Notes under the pieces: generated by a model
Database searches by the model: none
What the model was told of the DNA's origin: nothing
Seen by the model: the letters and a program-made list of their open reading frames with translations, nothing else
Position numbers and translations under genes: made by a program
Assembly (NCBI GenBank): GCA_938092015.1
Contig: CALKOT010000084.1
Span: 1 to 64,000, forward strand
DNA: 64,000 nucleotides
Direction: 5' to 3'
DNA from: an uncultured Paracoccaceae bacterium
GTDB lineage: Bacteria; Pseudomonadota; Alphaproteobacteria; Rhodobacterales; Rhodobacteraceae
Shown here: positions 34,117-44,711 of the stretch, piece after piece
How the letters are laid out: each line of letters begins with the position of its first letter
Numbering within the stretch: position 1 is the stretch's first letter

Positions 34117-34142
34117 GGCCCGGGCCAATAGCGGCCCGGACC
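34117..34142 (-). terminator. Stem-loop after glyA
   Basis: GGTCCGGGCC and GGCCCGGGCC (minus strand) pair over 10 bases with one G-T around a six-base loop, 17 bases beyond the glyA stop. No T-run follows on the minus strand, so it may be a Rho-assisted end or a stabilising hairpin. Confidence 0.55.
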
Positions 34143-34158
34143 TCTTAATCCCGAAAGA

Positions 34159-35454
34159 TCAGAGTGTTTCGTAGATAGGGAAGCGGGCGCACAGCGCCTC
34201 CACCTTGACTTTGACGGCCATCTCAACAGCGCCGTTGCCGTCTTCGCCATTCGCGGCCAATCCGTCCACGACCTCAACAATCATATCGGCAATGGCGCGA
34301 AACTCAGCTTCGCCAAACCCACGGGTCGTTCCTGCCGGTGTGCCCAGACGAACGCCAGACGTCACCATCGGCTTTTCAGGATCAAACGGGATGCCGTTTT
34401 TGTTGCAGGTGATATGGGCGCGGCCCAGCGCCTTTTCGGTCGCGTTGCCTTTAACGGCTTTGGGGCGAAGGTCGACCAGCATTACATGTGTGTCTGTGCC
34501 GCCAGTAACGATATCCAGCCCACCTTTCATCAACTGGTCGGCCAGCGCCTGTGCATTGACTACGACCTGCTGCTGATAAGCTTTGAACTCTGGCCGCAAG
34601 GCTTCGCCAAATGCAACGGCCTTGCCAGCGATGACATGCATCAGCGGTCCGCCCTGAATACCCGGGAAGATGGCGGAATTGAACTTTTTCGCCAATGCCT
34701 CATCATTCGTCAGGATCATCCCACCACGTGGACCGCGCAGTGTCTTGTGGGTCGTGGTGGTCGCGACGTCGGCATATTCGAGGGGGGTTGGATGCTCACC
34801 GGCCGCCACCAAGCCAGCAAAATGCGCCATATCGACATGCAGGTGCGCGCCGACGCTATCGGCGATCTCACGAAATTTCTTGAAGTCGATCTGACGAGGG
34901 ATGGCTGAGCCGCCCGCAACGATTACCTTCGGCTTATGCTCTTCCGCCTTCGCTGCGACATCATCGTAGTCAAGGCGGCTGTCTTGTGTGCGAACGCCGT
35001 AGTGCACCGCGTTGAACCACTTGCCGGACTGGTTGACCTTTGCGCCGTGGGTCAGGTGGCCACCCGATGACAGATCCATTCCCAGGAACGTATCGCCGGG
35101 CTGCATCAGCGCCATGAACACCGCCTGGTTGGCTTGCGAGCCTGAGTTTGGCTGCACATTCGCGAAACCGCAGTTGAACAGCTGCTTGGCGCGGTCAATC
35201 GCCAGTTCTTCCATTACATCTACGTGCTGGCAGCCGCCATAATACCGCCGTCCGGGATAGCCTTCGGCATATTTGTTAGTGGCGACAGATCCCTGCGCTT
35301 CCATCACCGCGCGAGAAACTATGTTTTCCGATGCGATCAGTTCGATCTCATCACGTTGGCGGCCAAGCTCATTGGTGATGGCGCCGAAAACTTCAGCGTC
35401 GCGCTCAGCAAGCGTATCTGTGAAAAATCCTGCGTCTTGGGTGGCGGCGTTCAT
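34159..35454 (-). CDS. glyA: Serine hydroxymethyltransferase
   Basis: A 431-residue PLP enzyme that interconverts serine and glycine and loads tetrahydrofolate with one-carbon units. The PLP lysine is in [16 protein letters not shown] near residue 233, the N-terminal [13 protein letters not shown] near residue 37, and [14 protein letters not shown] near residue 66 is conserved. It is of normal length. It sits upstream of nrdR-ribD as in relatives, but with an unusual 1.25-kb gap. No glycine riboswitch is recognised in 35455-35725. Confidence 0.98.
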   Translation of the reverse strand: MNAATQDAGFFTDTLAERDAEVFGAITNELGRQRDEIELIASENIVSRAVMEAQGSVATNKYAEGYPGRRYYGGCQHVDVMEELAIDRAKQLFNCGFANVQPNSGSQANQAVFMALMQPGDTFLGMDLSSGGHLTHGAKVNQSGKWFNAVHYGVRTQDSRLDYDDVAAKAEEHKPKVIVAGGSAIPRQIDFKKFREIADSVGAHLHVDMAHFAGLVAAGEHPTPLEYADVATTTTHKTLRGPRGGMILTNDEALAKKFNSAIFPGIQGGPLMHVIAGKAVAFGEALRPEFKAYQQQVVVNAQALADQLMKGGLDIVTGGTDTHVMLVDLRPKAVKGNATEKALGRAHITCNKNGIPFDPEKPMVTSGVRLGTPAGTTRGFGEAEFRAIADMIVEVVDGLAANGEDGNGAVEMAVKVKVEALCARFPIYETL

Positions 35455-35725
35455 TGCGTATGTTCCTCATTTAGTCGCGCTTTGGCCTCCAATATTGAAC
35501 TTCCGGCGAAGATCAACCTGTATTTGCGACTATTGCGCTATGCCAAACGTCTTTTCACTATCGGAGTGAGCGCTGGGGCCGTCTCATCGCGACATGAAAC
35601 ATTGCGCAAGGTGAACGTGATTGATCGCACCGTTTGATGTCGTCAGGGGAATATCAAGGTTGTGAACGCGGGCATGTGTCGTCAGGGTAGCAGCAGTACA
35701 AGCGCACCGACCGGGGGATACGGGC

Positions 35726-36499
35726 ATGAACTTCAAGACAATTCACTTCGCCGCCAGTAATTCGCAGGCTGCGCAGACCGCCTTTCCGGTCCTGACCGAA
35801 AGATATGGTCAAGCGCCTGTGGCGCAGGCTGATGTGATTGTCGCCTTGGGCGGCGATGGTTTCATGCTTCACATGCTGCACGATACGATGCACCTTCCTG
35901 CGCCGGTTTACGGTATGAATCGTGGATCTGTCGGTTTCATGATGAACGACTACCATGAGGAAGATCTGCTGGAGCGTCTGAACGCTGCTGAGGCAACCAA
36001 GATCAATCCCCTCCGCATGAAAGCGACAACGGTGAACGGCCTGACGACCGAAGCCTTGGCGATCAACGAAGTTTCCATGCTGCGCCAAACCTATCAGGCG
36101 GCAAAACTTCGGATCAGCATAGATGGGCGTGAGCGATTGGAAGAATTGATCTGTGACGGGGCCCTGATCGCCACGCCAGCTGGTTCAACCGCTTACAATC
36201 TATCTGCACATGGCCCGATCCTGCCTATCGAAAGCGACCTAATGGCCTTAACGCCAATCTCCGCCTTCCGTCCCCGGCGTTGGCGTGGGGCGTTGCTTCC
36301 CCACGATGCGACGGTAAAGATCGAAGTGTTGGAAGAAAGCAAACGCCCGGTTCTGGCTGTTGCTGACAGTACCGAGGTGCGACAGGTATCAACCGTTGAG
36401 GTCGCCTTTCACAACGACATTGAAATCCAGTTCCTTTTCGACCCGGGGCACGGCCTGAATGAGCGCATTCTGAAGGAACAGTTTCTTTCAGAAGGTTGA
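35726..36499 (+). CDS. nadK: NAD kinase
   Basis: A 257-residue enzyme that phosphorylates NAD to NADP. The nucleotide-binding GGDG motif is in [15 protein letters not shown] near residue 38, with the second conserved region NEVSMLR near residue 116 and [16 protein letters not shown] near residue 150. It is shorter at the N-terminus than the E. coli enzyme, a form common in alphaproteobacteria. It is divergent from glyA and followed after about 47 bases by the AI-2E family permease. Confidence 0.96.
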   Translation: MNFKTIHFAASNSQAAQTAFPVLTERYGQAPVAQADVIVALGGDGFMLHMLHDTMHLPAPVYGMNRGSVGFMMNDYHEEDLLERLNAAEATKINPLRMKATTVNGLTTEALAINEVSMLRQTYQAAKLRISIDGRERLEELICDGALIATPAGSTAYNLSAHGPILPIESDLMALTPISAFRPRRWRGALLPHDATVKIEVLEESKRPVLAVADSTEVRQVSTVEVAFHNDIEIQFLFDPGHGLNERILKEQFLSEG

Positions 36500-36546
36500 C
36501 CTCATCCTGTTTCGCCCGCATCTAAGCGGGACGTTCAGGAGGCGAT

Positions 36547-37620
36547 ATGACACTGGGAGAACAAGCACGTTGGTGGGGTGTAGGGCTGATCGCCCTTGCG
36601 ATTGTCCTGCTGTTGCTCGCCGATGTCCTGGCCCCTTTCGTGATGGGCGCGGCGATCGCCTACTTTACCGACCCTTTGGCGGACAGGCTGCAAAAGCGAG
36701 GCGTTTCGCGCGTTCTCGCGACTGTCATCATTACATTCAGTGCGCTGATCGCATTCATACTGCTCGTCGCCATTGTGACGCCACTGGCGGCAAATCAGAT
36801 ACGGCTGGCCGTTACCGCAGCACCCGGAATTATCGACGCTATTCGTGCGTTCGTTGATCAGACATTGTTGCCCATGCTGCCGATCGACACGTCCGGCGGC
36901 AATATTCTGAGCGAAGCTTTGACGCGCTTTGAAAATCAGGTTCGCGATATTTCGGTCAAGATCCTTGCAAGCGCCTGGTCTCTTGGTCTCGCCGGGGTCA
37001 ATTTCATCACGCTTGCGGTGATCACACCCGTCGTTGCGTTCTATCTGCTGCTCGACTGGGACAATATGGTTGAGCGGATCGATGATCTTCTGCCGCGCCA
37101 TCACCGCGATACACTTCGCGAGTTGGCAAAGCGCGTGGATCGCGTATTGGCGGGGTTTGTTCGTGGTCAGCTGACGGTGTGCCTGATCCTTGGCGTTTTC
37201 TATGCTGCCGGTTTGATCATCGTCCAACTACCGTTTGGCCTGCTTGTTGGCATGTTCGCCGGCCTGATTTCTTTCATACCGTTTGTGGGATCGATCCTTG
37301 GCGGCGCGCTGTCTATCGGGATCGCACTGTTCCATTTCTGGGACTCGCCCGAATGGATCGTTGCAGTCTTTGTCATTTTTGCCATTGGGCAGGTCGTTGA
37401 AGGCAATTTCCTGTCCCCGAAGCTTGTCGGCGGTAGTGTTGGCCTTCATCCGGTTTGGTTGATGTTCTCACTTAGCGCGTTTGGCGGTCTGTTCGGGTTC
37501 ACCGGGTTGCTTATTGCAGTGCCGACCGCCGCCGTGATCGGCGTGTTCCTGCGGTTCTCGATTGAGCAATACAAAACCGGACGCCTCTATAATGGGGTGG
37601 ATCAGCCTGAAGATGGCTGA
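36547..37620 (+). CDS. AI-2E family transporter (PerM-like)
   Basis: A 357-residue inner-membrane protein with about eight hydrophobic segments and the conserved tail region EGNFLSPKLVGGSVGLHPV near residue 295, typical of the AI-2E/PerM family. Members export signals, ions or other small molecules; the substrate is not defined. ATG 36547 has AGGAGG six bases upstream. Its end overlaps the start of hdaA by eight bases, a linkage (PerM-hda) seen widely in proteobacteria. Confidence 0.92.
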   Translation: MTLGEQARWWGVGLIALAIVLLLLADVLAPFVMGAAIAYFTDPLADRLQKRGVSRVLATVIITFSALIAFILLVAIVTPLAANQIRLAVTAAPGIIDAIRAFVDQTLLPMLPIDTSGGNILSEALTRFENQVRDISVKILASAWSLGLAGVNFITLAVITPVVAFYLLLDWDNMVERIDDLLPRHHRDTLRELAKRVDRVLAGFVRGQLTVCLILGVFYAAGLIIVQLPFGLLVGMFAGLISFIPFVGSILGGALSIGIALFHFWDSPEWIVAVFVIFAIGQVVEGNFLSPKLVGGSVGLHPVWLMFSLSAFGGLFGFTGLLIAVPTAAVIGVFLRFSIEQYKTGRLYNGVDQPEDG

Positions 37621-38284
37621 ACAGCAGATTCTGGACATTTCGCTGCCCCGTCGGAGGGCATTTGAACGCGACGATTTTTACGTGTCCGCATCCAATGCAA
37701 CGGCCTTGGCGATGATAGAGGCGGAAGATCGGTGGCCAAATCGACAGCTTTTGCTTACCGGCCCAGAGGGCGCCGGAAAAACCCATCTTGCCCAAGTATG
37801 GATGGAAAGGACCGGCGCCGAACGTGTTCTTGCCGCGAACCTTCGTGAAGATGATGTGGCGGCTTTGGCGTCAATTGGCGCAATCGTCATTGAAGATTTT
37901 GACCAGAATCTGGCTGTTCCAAACGAAGTGGCGCTGTTTCACCTCATGAACATGGCTAGGGCCGAAGGTGCAACGCTTTTGCTTACAGCCCGAAAAGGGC
38001 CATCAAACGTATCTTTGACTATCCGGGATTTGGCTTCTCGACTGGCTAGTCTAGCCCATGTGCAGATCGAGGCCCCTGATAATGCTTTGATGCAGGATAT
38101 GATCATCAAGCAGTTTCGTGATCGCCATCTTATCGTCGCCAAGCCTGTTGTGGCATACCTTGCCCGACGAATTGAAAGATCGGCAAAGGCCGCAAGAAAC
38201 ATCGTTGATCAGTTAGATCGCATTTCCAGATCAGAGGCGCATGGCATCACCATCCCGCTTATTCGCGAGCATGTTAAGTTCTAG
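37613..38284 (+). CDS. hdaA: DnaA-homologous regulatory protein HdaA
   Basis: A 223-residue Hda/DnaA-like AAA+ protein. It has an N-terminal clamp-binding-like segment (QQILDISLP), a P-loop GPEGAGKTHL near residue 52, and VIEDFDQNLA as Walker B. It lacks the DnaA DNA-binding domain IV. It promotes conversion of DnaA-ATP to DnaA-ADP and thereby limits replication initiation. Its start lies in the last codons of the upstream permease gene, and its stop is TAG. In relatives ppk and ppx follow; here ppk is missing. Confidence 0.93.
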   Translation: MAEQQILDISLPRRRAFERDDFYVSASNATALAMIEAEDRWPNRQLLLTGPEGAGKTHLAQVWMERTGAERVLAANLREDDVAALASIGAIVIEDFDQNLAVPNEVALFHLMNMARAEGATLLLTARKGPSNVSLTIRDLASRLASLAHVQIEAPDNALMQDMIIKQFRDRHLIVAKPVVAYLARRIERSAKAARNIVDQLDRISRSEAHGITIPLIREHVKF

Positions 38285-38708
38285 CTAAAGCCCTGCTGCG
38301 CACTCAACCTTGCGAAGCACAGCAATGCCGAGCGGTTGATAGGTGACCGAAAATTGGCTGATTAGCTGGTTTAGCATGGCGCAGATACCCTGCAGATAAT
38401 CTAAGCTCTCACCGTGGCTTAGGGTGAAACCGAACTGAACTGCCGGATTGGGTAGGCCAATCTCGCGGCGGAACTCACAGAAGAATGTCGTGACCAAATG
38501 GAGACACTTATCAAACAGCGACGCCCACGATCTTGCCCCATTCGACTGTCATCAGTTCTTTCTCGACAATCCGTCGCATTCTAAGCGGCGAAGGGCTGGT
38601 GCCAGCGACGCGCCAAGGCTAATCAGAAGTTGGACGGCGACGTGACGCTTAAGAATCACGCGGCGGCGAGAGAGAGTTTAAGGGCAGGCGGCGACGCCTG
38701 AAGTCAGT
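38285..38708. other. Gap between hdaA and ppx, possible gene remnant
   Basis: No intact gene. On the minus strand a 70-codon frame (38285-38497, extendable to LFDKCLHLVTTFF at its beginning) and a 22-codon frame (38511-38579, MRRIVEKELMTVEWGKIVG) could be two parts of a decayed gene joined by a frameshift, but I do not recognise either. Polyphosphate kinase usually lies here in relatives; I see no trace of it. Confidence 0.3.
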
Positions 38709-40196
38709 TTGCTACAGACCGCCCCGAAGGACCTGCACCCGTCAACGCTGCCCCTGGTTGGGGTAATCGATGTTGGTTCCAACTCAATTCGTCTTGTGAT
38801 TTTCGAAGATGATGCCCGTAGCCCTGACTATTTCTTCAACGAGAAGACGATTTGCCGTTTGGGTGAAGGCTTGTCCGCGACGGGAAAGCTGAACCCCCGC
38901 GGTAAGGAACGCGCCCTTGCGGCTTTGCAGCGGTTTGTCGGCATTGCGCGTGGAATGGGGGTTCGGGAACTGATTGGCGTTGGCACTGCTGCGATGCGCG
39001 AAGCGGCTGATGCGCCTGCTTTTCGCGATGAGATTGCGCGTGAAACTGGCCTCGAAATCCGTGTCGCCACCGGATTAGAAGAAGCGCGCCTGTCATCCTG
39101 CGGTGTAATGCTGGGCTGGCCTAATGCACAGGGGCTGATCGCCGACATCGGCGGATCGTCACTTGAACTGGCCAAAGTCGAAGATGGTGAGATTTTGGGT
39201 GCTGTTTCAACCAATGCCGGGCACCTGAGGCTGGCGGACGCGTCGATTGATGAAAGCGCGTCAATATTGGAACAGCTCCGAGATGAAGCAAGCAAATTTG
39301 CCCCTATCAAAGGCCCGCTTGTCTTGATTGGCGGCGCTTGGCGAGCGCTGGCGAAAGCTGAGATGAGCCGACAGAAATACCCGCTTAATGTCCTCATGGG
39401 GTACGAAGTGACCCCAGATGCGATCAGGGCGCTATGTGAGTGGGCGATTTCAGTGGATCCGCAGCAATTGAAAAAGGCTGCAGGTGCATCTTCTTCTCGC
39501 GTTGCGTCAATTGCCGCGGGTGCGCGGGCCCTTGGATGCTTGATGGATGCGCTAAAGCCGGAAAACGTTGCAGTTTCAGCCTTTGGGTTAAGAGAAGGGC
39601 TGATATTTGATCGCATGCCTAAAGCGCAGCGATGCGAAGATCCTTTGCTTGCAGCAGCTTTGGCGATGGAAGTTCGCTCTGCTCGCAGTCCTGGGTTCGG
39701 ACAGGAAGTTTATGATTGGCTATCCCCAATCATCTCTGGATTTCCTGCAGATCAACAACGCCTGGCGCTGGCCACATGCCATCTTCATGACGTCAACTGG
39801 CGTCAGCATCCCGATTTCCGCGCCGCCGCTTGTTTCACAACAGTGACGCGCGCCAATCTGAGTGGTCTTGGCCATGGTGGTCGGATATTCATCGGCGCTG
39901 CACTTCTACACCGATATAAAACGACGGAATTGGGTGCGGATGTTAGCGCATCTCTGAAACTCTTGCCCGACGAAAAGCGCAATTCGGCGGAAGCTCTCGG
40001 CCGCGCATTACGATTGGGTGCTATGCTTACCGGCTCAGTCAAAGGCATGTTGAACAAAACTCGTATCGAAATTGCTGATGGCGAATTGGCGCTGATACTG
40101 GAACCCAGTGTCGCCCATCTGGCGGGGGAACGGGTTGAACGACGCCTGAATGCACTGGGTGATTGCCTTGGCCTGGCCTCGCGGATGATAGCCTGA
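38709..40196 (+). CDS. ppx: Ppx/GppA family exopolyphosphatase
   Basis: A protein of about 495 residues of the ASKHA phosphatase superfamily. It has GVIDVGSNSIRLVIFED near residue 18 (phosphate loop), the second loop IADIGGSSLELAK near residue 140, and a C-terminal helical HD-like region from about residue 310 (ATCHLHDVNW). It releases phosphate from polyphosphate or the pppGpp 5'-phosphate. The frame opens with TTG at 38709 and no ATG precedes the phosphate loop; the ribosome binding site is poor, so the true start is uncertain. The usual partner ppk is absent upstream. Confidence 0.88.
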   Translation: MLQTAPKDLHPSTLPLVGVIDVGSNSIRLVIFEDDARSPDYFFNEKTICRLGEGLSATGKLNPRGKERALAALQRFVGIARGMGVRELIGVGTAAMREAADAPAFRDEIARETGLEIRVATGLEEARLSSCGVMLGWPNAQGLIADIGGSSLELAKVEDGEILGAVSTNAGHLRLADASIDESASILEQLRDEASKFAPIKGPLVLIGGAWRALAKAEMSRQKYPLNVLMGYEVTPDAIRALCEWAISVDPQQLKKAAGASSSRVASIAAGARALGCLMDALKPENVAVSAFGLREGLIFDRMPKAQRCEDPLLAAALAMEVRSARSPGFGQEVYDWLSPIISGFPADQQRLALATCHLHDVNWRQHPDFRAAACFTTVTRANLSGLGHGGRIFIGAALLHRYKTTELGADVSASLKLLPDEKRNSAEALGRALRLGAMLTGSVKGMLNKTRIEIADGELALILEPSVAHLAGERVERRLNALGDCLGLASRMIA

Positions 40197-40269
40197 GGCG
40201 GATTTGCCGGATTGCGCGTTAGCCGCCCTTCGCCTAAACCCGATCAGCTGTTGATCAGAGAGAACCACG

Positions 40270-41601
40270 ATGCGCCTGTCCCGATACTTCCTGCCTATCC
40301 TGAAAGAAACGCCCGCTGAGGCGCAAATTGTCAGTCACCGTCTGATGCTGCGTGCGGGGATGATCAAGCAGGCGAGCGCCGGGATCTATTCTTGGTTGCC
40401 AATGGGTTTCAAAGTGTTGCGCAAGCTGGAAAATATTGTTCACGAAGAACAACAGCGCGCCGGTCATCACCCGATGCTTATGCCGACGCTGCAATCTGCG
40501 GATCTGTGGCGCGAAAGTGGTCGGTATGACGACTATGGCGAAGAAATGCTGCGCATAACGGATCGCCATGGGCGTGATATGCTGTATGGCCCCACGAACG
40601 AAGAACTGATCACGGACATCTTTCGTTCTTATGGTGGGTCGTACAAGCAGCTGCCACTGACCGTTTATCATATCCAATGGAAATTCCGCGATGAAGTGCG
40701 CCCTCGTTTCGGCGTGATGCGCGGTCGCGAGTTCCTTATGAAAGACGGCTACAACTTCGACCTGACCAAGGAAGATGCGCTGCATTCCTATAACCGTCAT
40801 TTGGTAACCTATCTGCGCACTTATGAGCGGATGGGCCTGAAGGCGATCCCAATGCGCGCTGACGGTGGGCCAATTGGCGGCGACTATACACATGAATTTC
40901 TTGTGCTGGCCGAAACAGGAGAGTCAGAGGTGTTTTATGACAGCGCCGTCACTGACCTGAGTTTCGATGACCGTGATATCGACTATAATGACAAGGCCCA
41001 GTGCGGCGCCATTCTGGAAGAGTTTACATCCAAATACGCCCGCACCGACGAAACGCATGAAGAAGCACTGTTTAACGAAATTCCGGAAGAACGCCGGATG
41101 ACCGCGCGGGGCATCGAAGTTGGGCAGATCTTCTACTTCGGCACGAAGTATTCCGATGCGTTGGGCGCGACGGTGACAGATGGTGAAGGAAACAAGACAG
41201 CTGTCCATATGGGGAGCCATGGCATCGGCGTCAGCCGCCTGATCGGCGCAATCATTGAGGCGAGCCATGATGACAAAGGCATCATCTGGCCAGAGCAGGT
41301 GACGCCGTTCGGTGCTGGTATTGTGAACCTACGTCAGGGTGACGATGCGACCGACGCAGCCTGCGAAGACCTCTACGCCAAACTTACTGCTGCTGGTGTT
41401 GATCCCTTATATGATGACCGGGAAGAACGGGCAGGAGGAAAATTTGCCAGCATGGACCTGATTGGTCTGCCGTGGCGCATTACCGTCGGGCCACGTGGCC
41501 TGAAAGAAGGCAAGGTTGAATTGACGCGCCGCAAAGATGGCGAGACAATTGAGATGTCGCCTGATGATGCAGTCGCCCGTCTGGCTGAGATCTACGGTTG
41601 A
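40270..41601 (+). CDS. proS: Prolyl-tRNA synthetase, short form
   Basis: A 443-residue class II aminoacyl-tRNA synthetase charging proline tRNA. Motif 2 is visible as [20 protein letters not shown] (about residues 136-155), with the proline loop TNEE near residue 114; the anticodon-binding domain starts near residue 345. The inserted editing domain of the E. coli enzyme is missing, as is usual for alphaproteobacterial ProRS, so mischarged alanine must be removed by separate proteins. Its stop overlaps the lolC start (TGATG). Confidence 0.97.
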   Translation: MRLSRYFLPILKETPAEAQIVSHRLMLRAGMIKQASAGIYSWLPMGFKVLRKLENIVHEEQQRAGHHPMLMPTLQSADLWRESGRYDDYGEEMLRITDRHGRDMLYGPTNEELITDIFRSYGGSYKQLPLTVYHIQWKFRDEVRPRFGVMRGREFLMKDGYNFDLTKEDALHSYNRHLVTYLRTYERMGLKAIPMRADGGPIGGDYTHEFLVLAETGESEVFYDSAVTDLSFDDRDIDYNDKAQCGAILEEFTSKYARTDETHEEALFNEIPEERRMTARGIEVGQIFYFGTKYSDALGATVTDGEGNKTAVHMGSHGIGVSRLIGAIIEASHDDKGIIWPEQVTPFGAGIVNLRQGDDATDAACEDLYAKLTAAGVDPLYDDREERAGGKFASMDLIGLPWRITVGPRGLKEGKVELTRRKDGETIEMSPDDAVARLAEIYG

Positions 41602-42860
41602 TGTCGACACCCGCCTTTGCAGGATATGAATGGATGATCGCGGGCCGCTATCTGCGAGCCCGCCGAAAAGAACGTGCGATTTCAGCAATTACTGGCTTCT
41701 CTCTGGTTGGTATCATGCTTGGCGTCGCGACACTGATCATCGTCATGTCTGTGATGAATGGTTTCCGGTTTGAACTTGTTAACCGCATCCTTGGAACTAA
41801 TGGCCATGTCTTGATCTTGCCTCAGGCTGTGGATTTGGGGGACTATGAGGCTATGGCGGCGCGCGCGGCCACTGTTCCAGGTGTGACACGCGCCGCGCCA
41901 ATTATCGAAGATCGCGTTATGGCTACAGCCCGCGGCGGGCGGTCGTTCATTTTGGTCAGGGGTGTAAGCCCAAAGGACGCCGCTACGCTCTCCGCTCTTG
42001 CCGAACCAGAAGAGGCGCAAGGTGACCTTGCAGACTTTGGCAAAGTTGGCATTGCAATCGGCGCTGGCATCGCGGACGAGCTAAATCTGCGTGTTGGGGA
42101 TAGTCTTAAACTAGTCTCGCCCAAAGGGTTGCGCACTGTCCTTGGCCCTGCGCCAGTGACGGTGCGATCCTTTTCTATCGCGTATATCTTCAAGATCGGC
42201 ATGTCCGAATATGACAAGCTGCTTGTCTACATGCCGTTGGACGAAGCACAGAAGTTTTTCCTGAAGCAGGGCCGCGTCGACATGATCGAAGTTATGGTGG
42301 ATCGCCCTGATCTGATTGAAGAAATTGTGCCGGGGCTTCGTGCGGCCGTCGAAACGCCTGTTCGGCTATGGACATGGAAAGATCAGAATGGCGGCTATCT
42401 AAAAGCGCTCAGAACTGAAAGGGTCGTGATGTTCCTGATCCTCAGTCTAATAATTCTGGTAGCTGCTTTGAACATCATTTCCGGCTTGATCATGCTGGTG
42501 AAGGACAAAGGGCGTGACATCGGTATTCTGCGCACCCTTGGGCTGACGCGTGGTGCGATTATGCGAGTGTTTTTCATCTGTGGCGCTTCTATCGGCGTTA
42601 TCGGAACGATACTTGGTGTAGCTTTGGGTGTTCTCTTTTCCCTGAATATCAAGGCAATTCAGGGTGTCGTTGAAGCTGTCGTCGGTGGCTCCGTCTGGGA
42701 CCCGTCGGTTCGCTTCCTGACTGAAATCCCTGCACAAATGCATTGGTCTGATGTAGGCGTCACGGTCGCCATCGCCCTTTGCCTTGCGTTCATCGCGACA
42801 CTTTATCCAGCCTGGCGTGCGGCCCGAATGAACCCGGTTGAGGCGCTTCGATATGAGTGA
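41601..42860 (+). CDS. lolC: Lipoprotein-releasing ABC transporter permease LolC/E
   Basis: A 419-residue inner-membrane permease (MacB/FtsX-like fold): one membrane helix near residue 25-50, a large periplasmic domain to about residue 270, then three helices (around 275, 320 and 380). The segment [16 protein letters not shown] and the end [12 protein letters not shown]...[12 protein letters not shown] fit LolC/E. With LolD it extracts outer-membrane lipoproteins from the inner membrane. As in many alphaproteobacteria only one permease gene is present, so it may act as a LolF-like homodimer. It overlaps lolD by eight bases. Confidence 0.93.
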   Translation: MSTPAFAGYEWMIAGRYLRARRKERAISAITGFSLVGIMLGVATLIIVMSVMNGFRFELVNRILGTNGHVLILPQAVDLGDYEAMAARAATVPGVTRAAPIIEDRVMATARGGRSFILVRGVSPKDAATLSALAEPEEAQGDLADFGKVGIAIGAGIADELNLRVGDSLKLVSPKGLRTVLGPAPVTVRSFSIAYIFKIGMSEYDKLLVYMPLDEAQKFFLKQGRVDMIEVMVDRPDLIEEIVPGLRAAVETPVRLWTWKDQNGGYLKALRTERVVMFLILSLIILVAALNIISGLIMLVKDKGRDIGILRTLGLTRGAIMRVFFICGASIGVIGTILGVALGVLFSLNIKAIQGVVEAVVGGSVWDPSVRFLTEIPAQMHWSDVGVTVAIALCLAFIATLYPAWRAARMNPVEALRYE

Positions 42861-43524
42861 AATTTTGCGTCTTTCTGGCGTTTCGAAGACCTATGGTGGT
42901 GGCGAAACAGCAATCGAAGTGCTGAATGAAGCTGATCTGACAATTGACCGGGGCGAGATCGTTGCGCTGGCGGCGCCTTCTGGGTCGGGCAAGTCAACGC
43001 TCCTCCACATAGCTGGCCTTTTGGACAATGCCGACGCCGGGCGGATTGAAGTTGGCGGTTCTGACGTAAGTGGGTTGGATGATCGGGGTCGGACTGCTGC
43101 GCGGCGGGCTGAAATCGGTTTCGTCTATCAGTTTCACCATCTGCTGCCCGAGTTTTCCGCTGTTGAGAATGTTGTGCTGCCTCAGCTCGCTTCTGGTGTT
43201 GGTGCGAAACCAGCAGGTAAGAGGGCTGAAGAACTTCTTGCCTCAGTCGGGTTGGCTGGTCGGGCAGGCCATAGACCGGCAGAGCTGTCGGGCGGTGAAC
43301 AGCAACGCGTGGCAATGTGCCGTGCGTTGGCAAATCGGCCCGGGTTATTGTTAGCTGATGAGCCGACAGGAAACCTGGATGTCGAGACATCAGAAAGCGT
43401 GTTTGAGATGTTACTGGGGCTTGTTCGAAACGAAGGGCTGGGCGCACTGATTGCAACCCATAACCCCGAATTGGCAGGCCGGATGGATCGTACAGTAACC
43501 TTGTCAGGCGGTAAGATTGTCTGA
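42853..43524 (+). CDS. lolD: Lipoprotein-releasing ABC transporter ATPase LolD
   Basis: A 223-residue ATPase. Walker A is APSGSGKST near residue 41 (Ala instead of the usual Gly at the first position), the LolD-typical [12 protein letters not shown] near residue 92, the signature [15 protein letters not shown] near residue 145, and Walker [13 protein letters not shown] near residue 168. It powers LolC encoded upstream. ATG 42853 lies inside the end of lolC; an upstream in-frame start at 42838 is less likely. It is convergent with the agmatinase gene. Confidence 0.94.
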   Translation: MSEILRLSGVSKTYGGGETAIEVLNEADLTIDRGEIVALAAPSGSGKSTLLHIAGLLDNADAGRIEVGGSDVSGLDDRGRTAARRAEIGFVYQFHHLLPEFSAVENVVLPQLASGVGAKPAGKRAEELLASVGLAGRAGHRPAELSGGEQQRVAMCRALANRPGLLLADEPTGNLDVETSESVFEMLLGLVRNEGLGALIATHNPELAGRMDRTVTLSGGKIV

Positions 43525-43553
43525 GCTGTTTGCAATCAGCTCAGACAGTTTCC

Positions 43554-44495
43554 TTACTTTGCCATCACACAAAGCAGCTCAAACATCATCGTGGCGCCGT
43601 TTAGCGCTGTAACGCCGGAATTGTCGAACGGTGGGGACACTTCAACCATGTCCGCCCCCATGATTTCCTGTCCGGCGAGCATGCGAACCATGCCCTGTGC
43701 TTCGCGCATTGTTAAGCCGCCGGCCTCTGGCGTACCTGTGCCTGGTGCGAAACTGGGGTCAAGGCAATCAATGTCGAACGAGACATAGATTGGGCCCGGT
43801 CCGACAAACTCAAGCGCTTCAGCCATTGCTGCGCGCCAGCCTTTTTCTTCAACCTCTTCCATCAACATGACGCGCATGCCGCTATCGTAAGAAAACTTCC
43901 ACATGTCCGGGCTGTAGAGCGTTCCTCGAATGCCGATTTGCGCTGTGCGTTTGGGGTCTAGCAGGCCTTCGTCTACAGCGACCTTAAAGGGTGCGCCGTG
44001 GTGAAAACGTGACCCACCATAATCGTCGCCCGTATCAGCATGGGCGTCGATATGGATCATGCCAACCGGACCATCTTTCGCCAAAGCGCGAAGGATAGGA
44101 AGAGAAACTGAATGATCGCCACCGCAAGTTAAAGGGCGGATGCCAGCGGATTTCACACGCTCGAAATATGCCTGAATTTCATTGTGTGCGCCGACCAATT
44201 CGAATGGCTTTTCAATCCACGCGTCGCCGATATCCGCAACTTTCATACGCTCAAAGGGCGCGGCGCCAGTCGCTTGATTGATCCCACGGATCAGAGAGGA
44301 TTGGTTGCGGACCTCGCGTGGGCCGTGCCGTGGGCCGGGTCGGTTGGTGACGCCGCCGTCGTAGGGAACGCCGCATACGCCTATATCAAGGCCGGATCCT
44401 TCAAAATCTTCGACGTAAGGCATTCGAAAGAAGGTCGCGAGGCCAGTAAAACGGGGGCGTTGGCGGGGGTCATCGAAGTTGAGCGTTTCGGTCAT
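43554..44495 (-). CDS. speB: Agmatinase (ureohydrolase family)
   Basis: A 313-residue manganese enzyme that hydrolyses agmatine to putrescine and urea. The metal ligands are visible: CGGDHSVSLP near residue 124, MIHIDAHADTGDDYG near residue 146, and YVSFDIDCLDPSFAPG near residue 238. Some family members act on guanidinobutyrate or related guanidines, so the exact substrate is not certain. It is a single gene, convergent with lolD. Confidence 0.9.
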   Translation of the reverse strand: MTETLNFDDPRQRPRFTGLATFFRMPYVEDFEGSGLDIGVCGVPYDGGVTNRPGPRHGPREVRNQSSLIRGINQATGAAPFERMKVADIGDAWIEKPFELVGAHNEIQAYFERVKSAGIRPLTCGGDHSVSLPILRALAKDGPVGMIHIDAHADTGDDYGGSRFHHGAPFKVAVDEGLLDPKRTAQIGIRGTLYSPDMWKFSYDSGMRVMLMEEVEEKGWRAAMAEALEFVGPGPIYVSFDIDCLDPSFAPGTGTPEAGGLTMREAQGMVRMLAGQEIMGADMVEVSPPFDNSGVTALNGATMMFELLCVMAK

Positions 44496-44711
44496 GTCCT
44501 GTCCTCTAGAATGCTAATATCGGCCACTTTGGTAAGGGCGCCACCTGCGGAAGCATTTGTGGATCAAACGACCGTGAATGTCTTCTGAAATGTTGTTGGT
44601 AGAACAAGGTTCACCGCTAATGTATCAGCAAACACCTGAGGTGGCGGTCGGATCATAAGCACGGAACTGTTAAGCAGTCTCGTTTGCGATCATAGCTGTC
44701 GCACCGGCTAA

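Noticed and set aside
40255-40893. 212-codon minus-strand frame opposite proS
   Set aside because: It lies entirely over proS, which has clear synthetase motifs.
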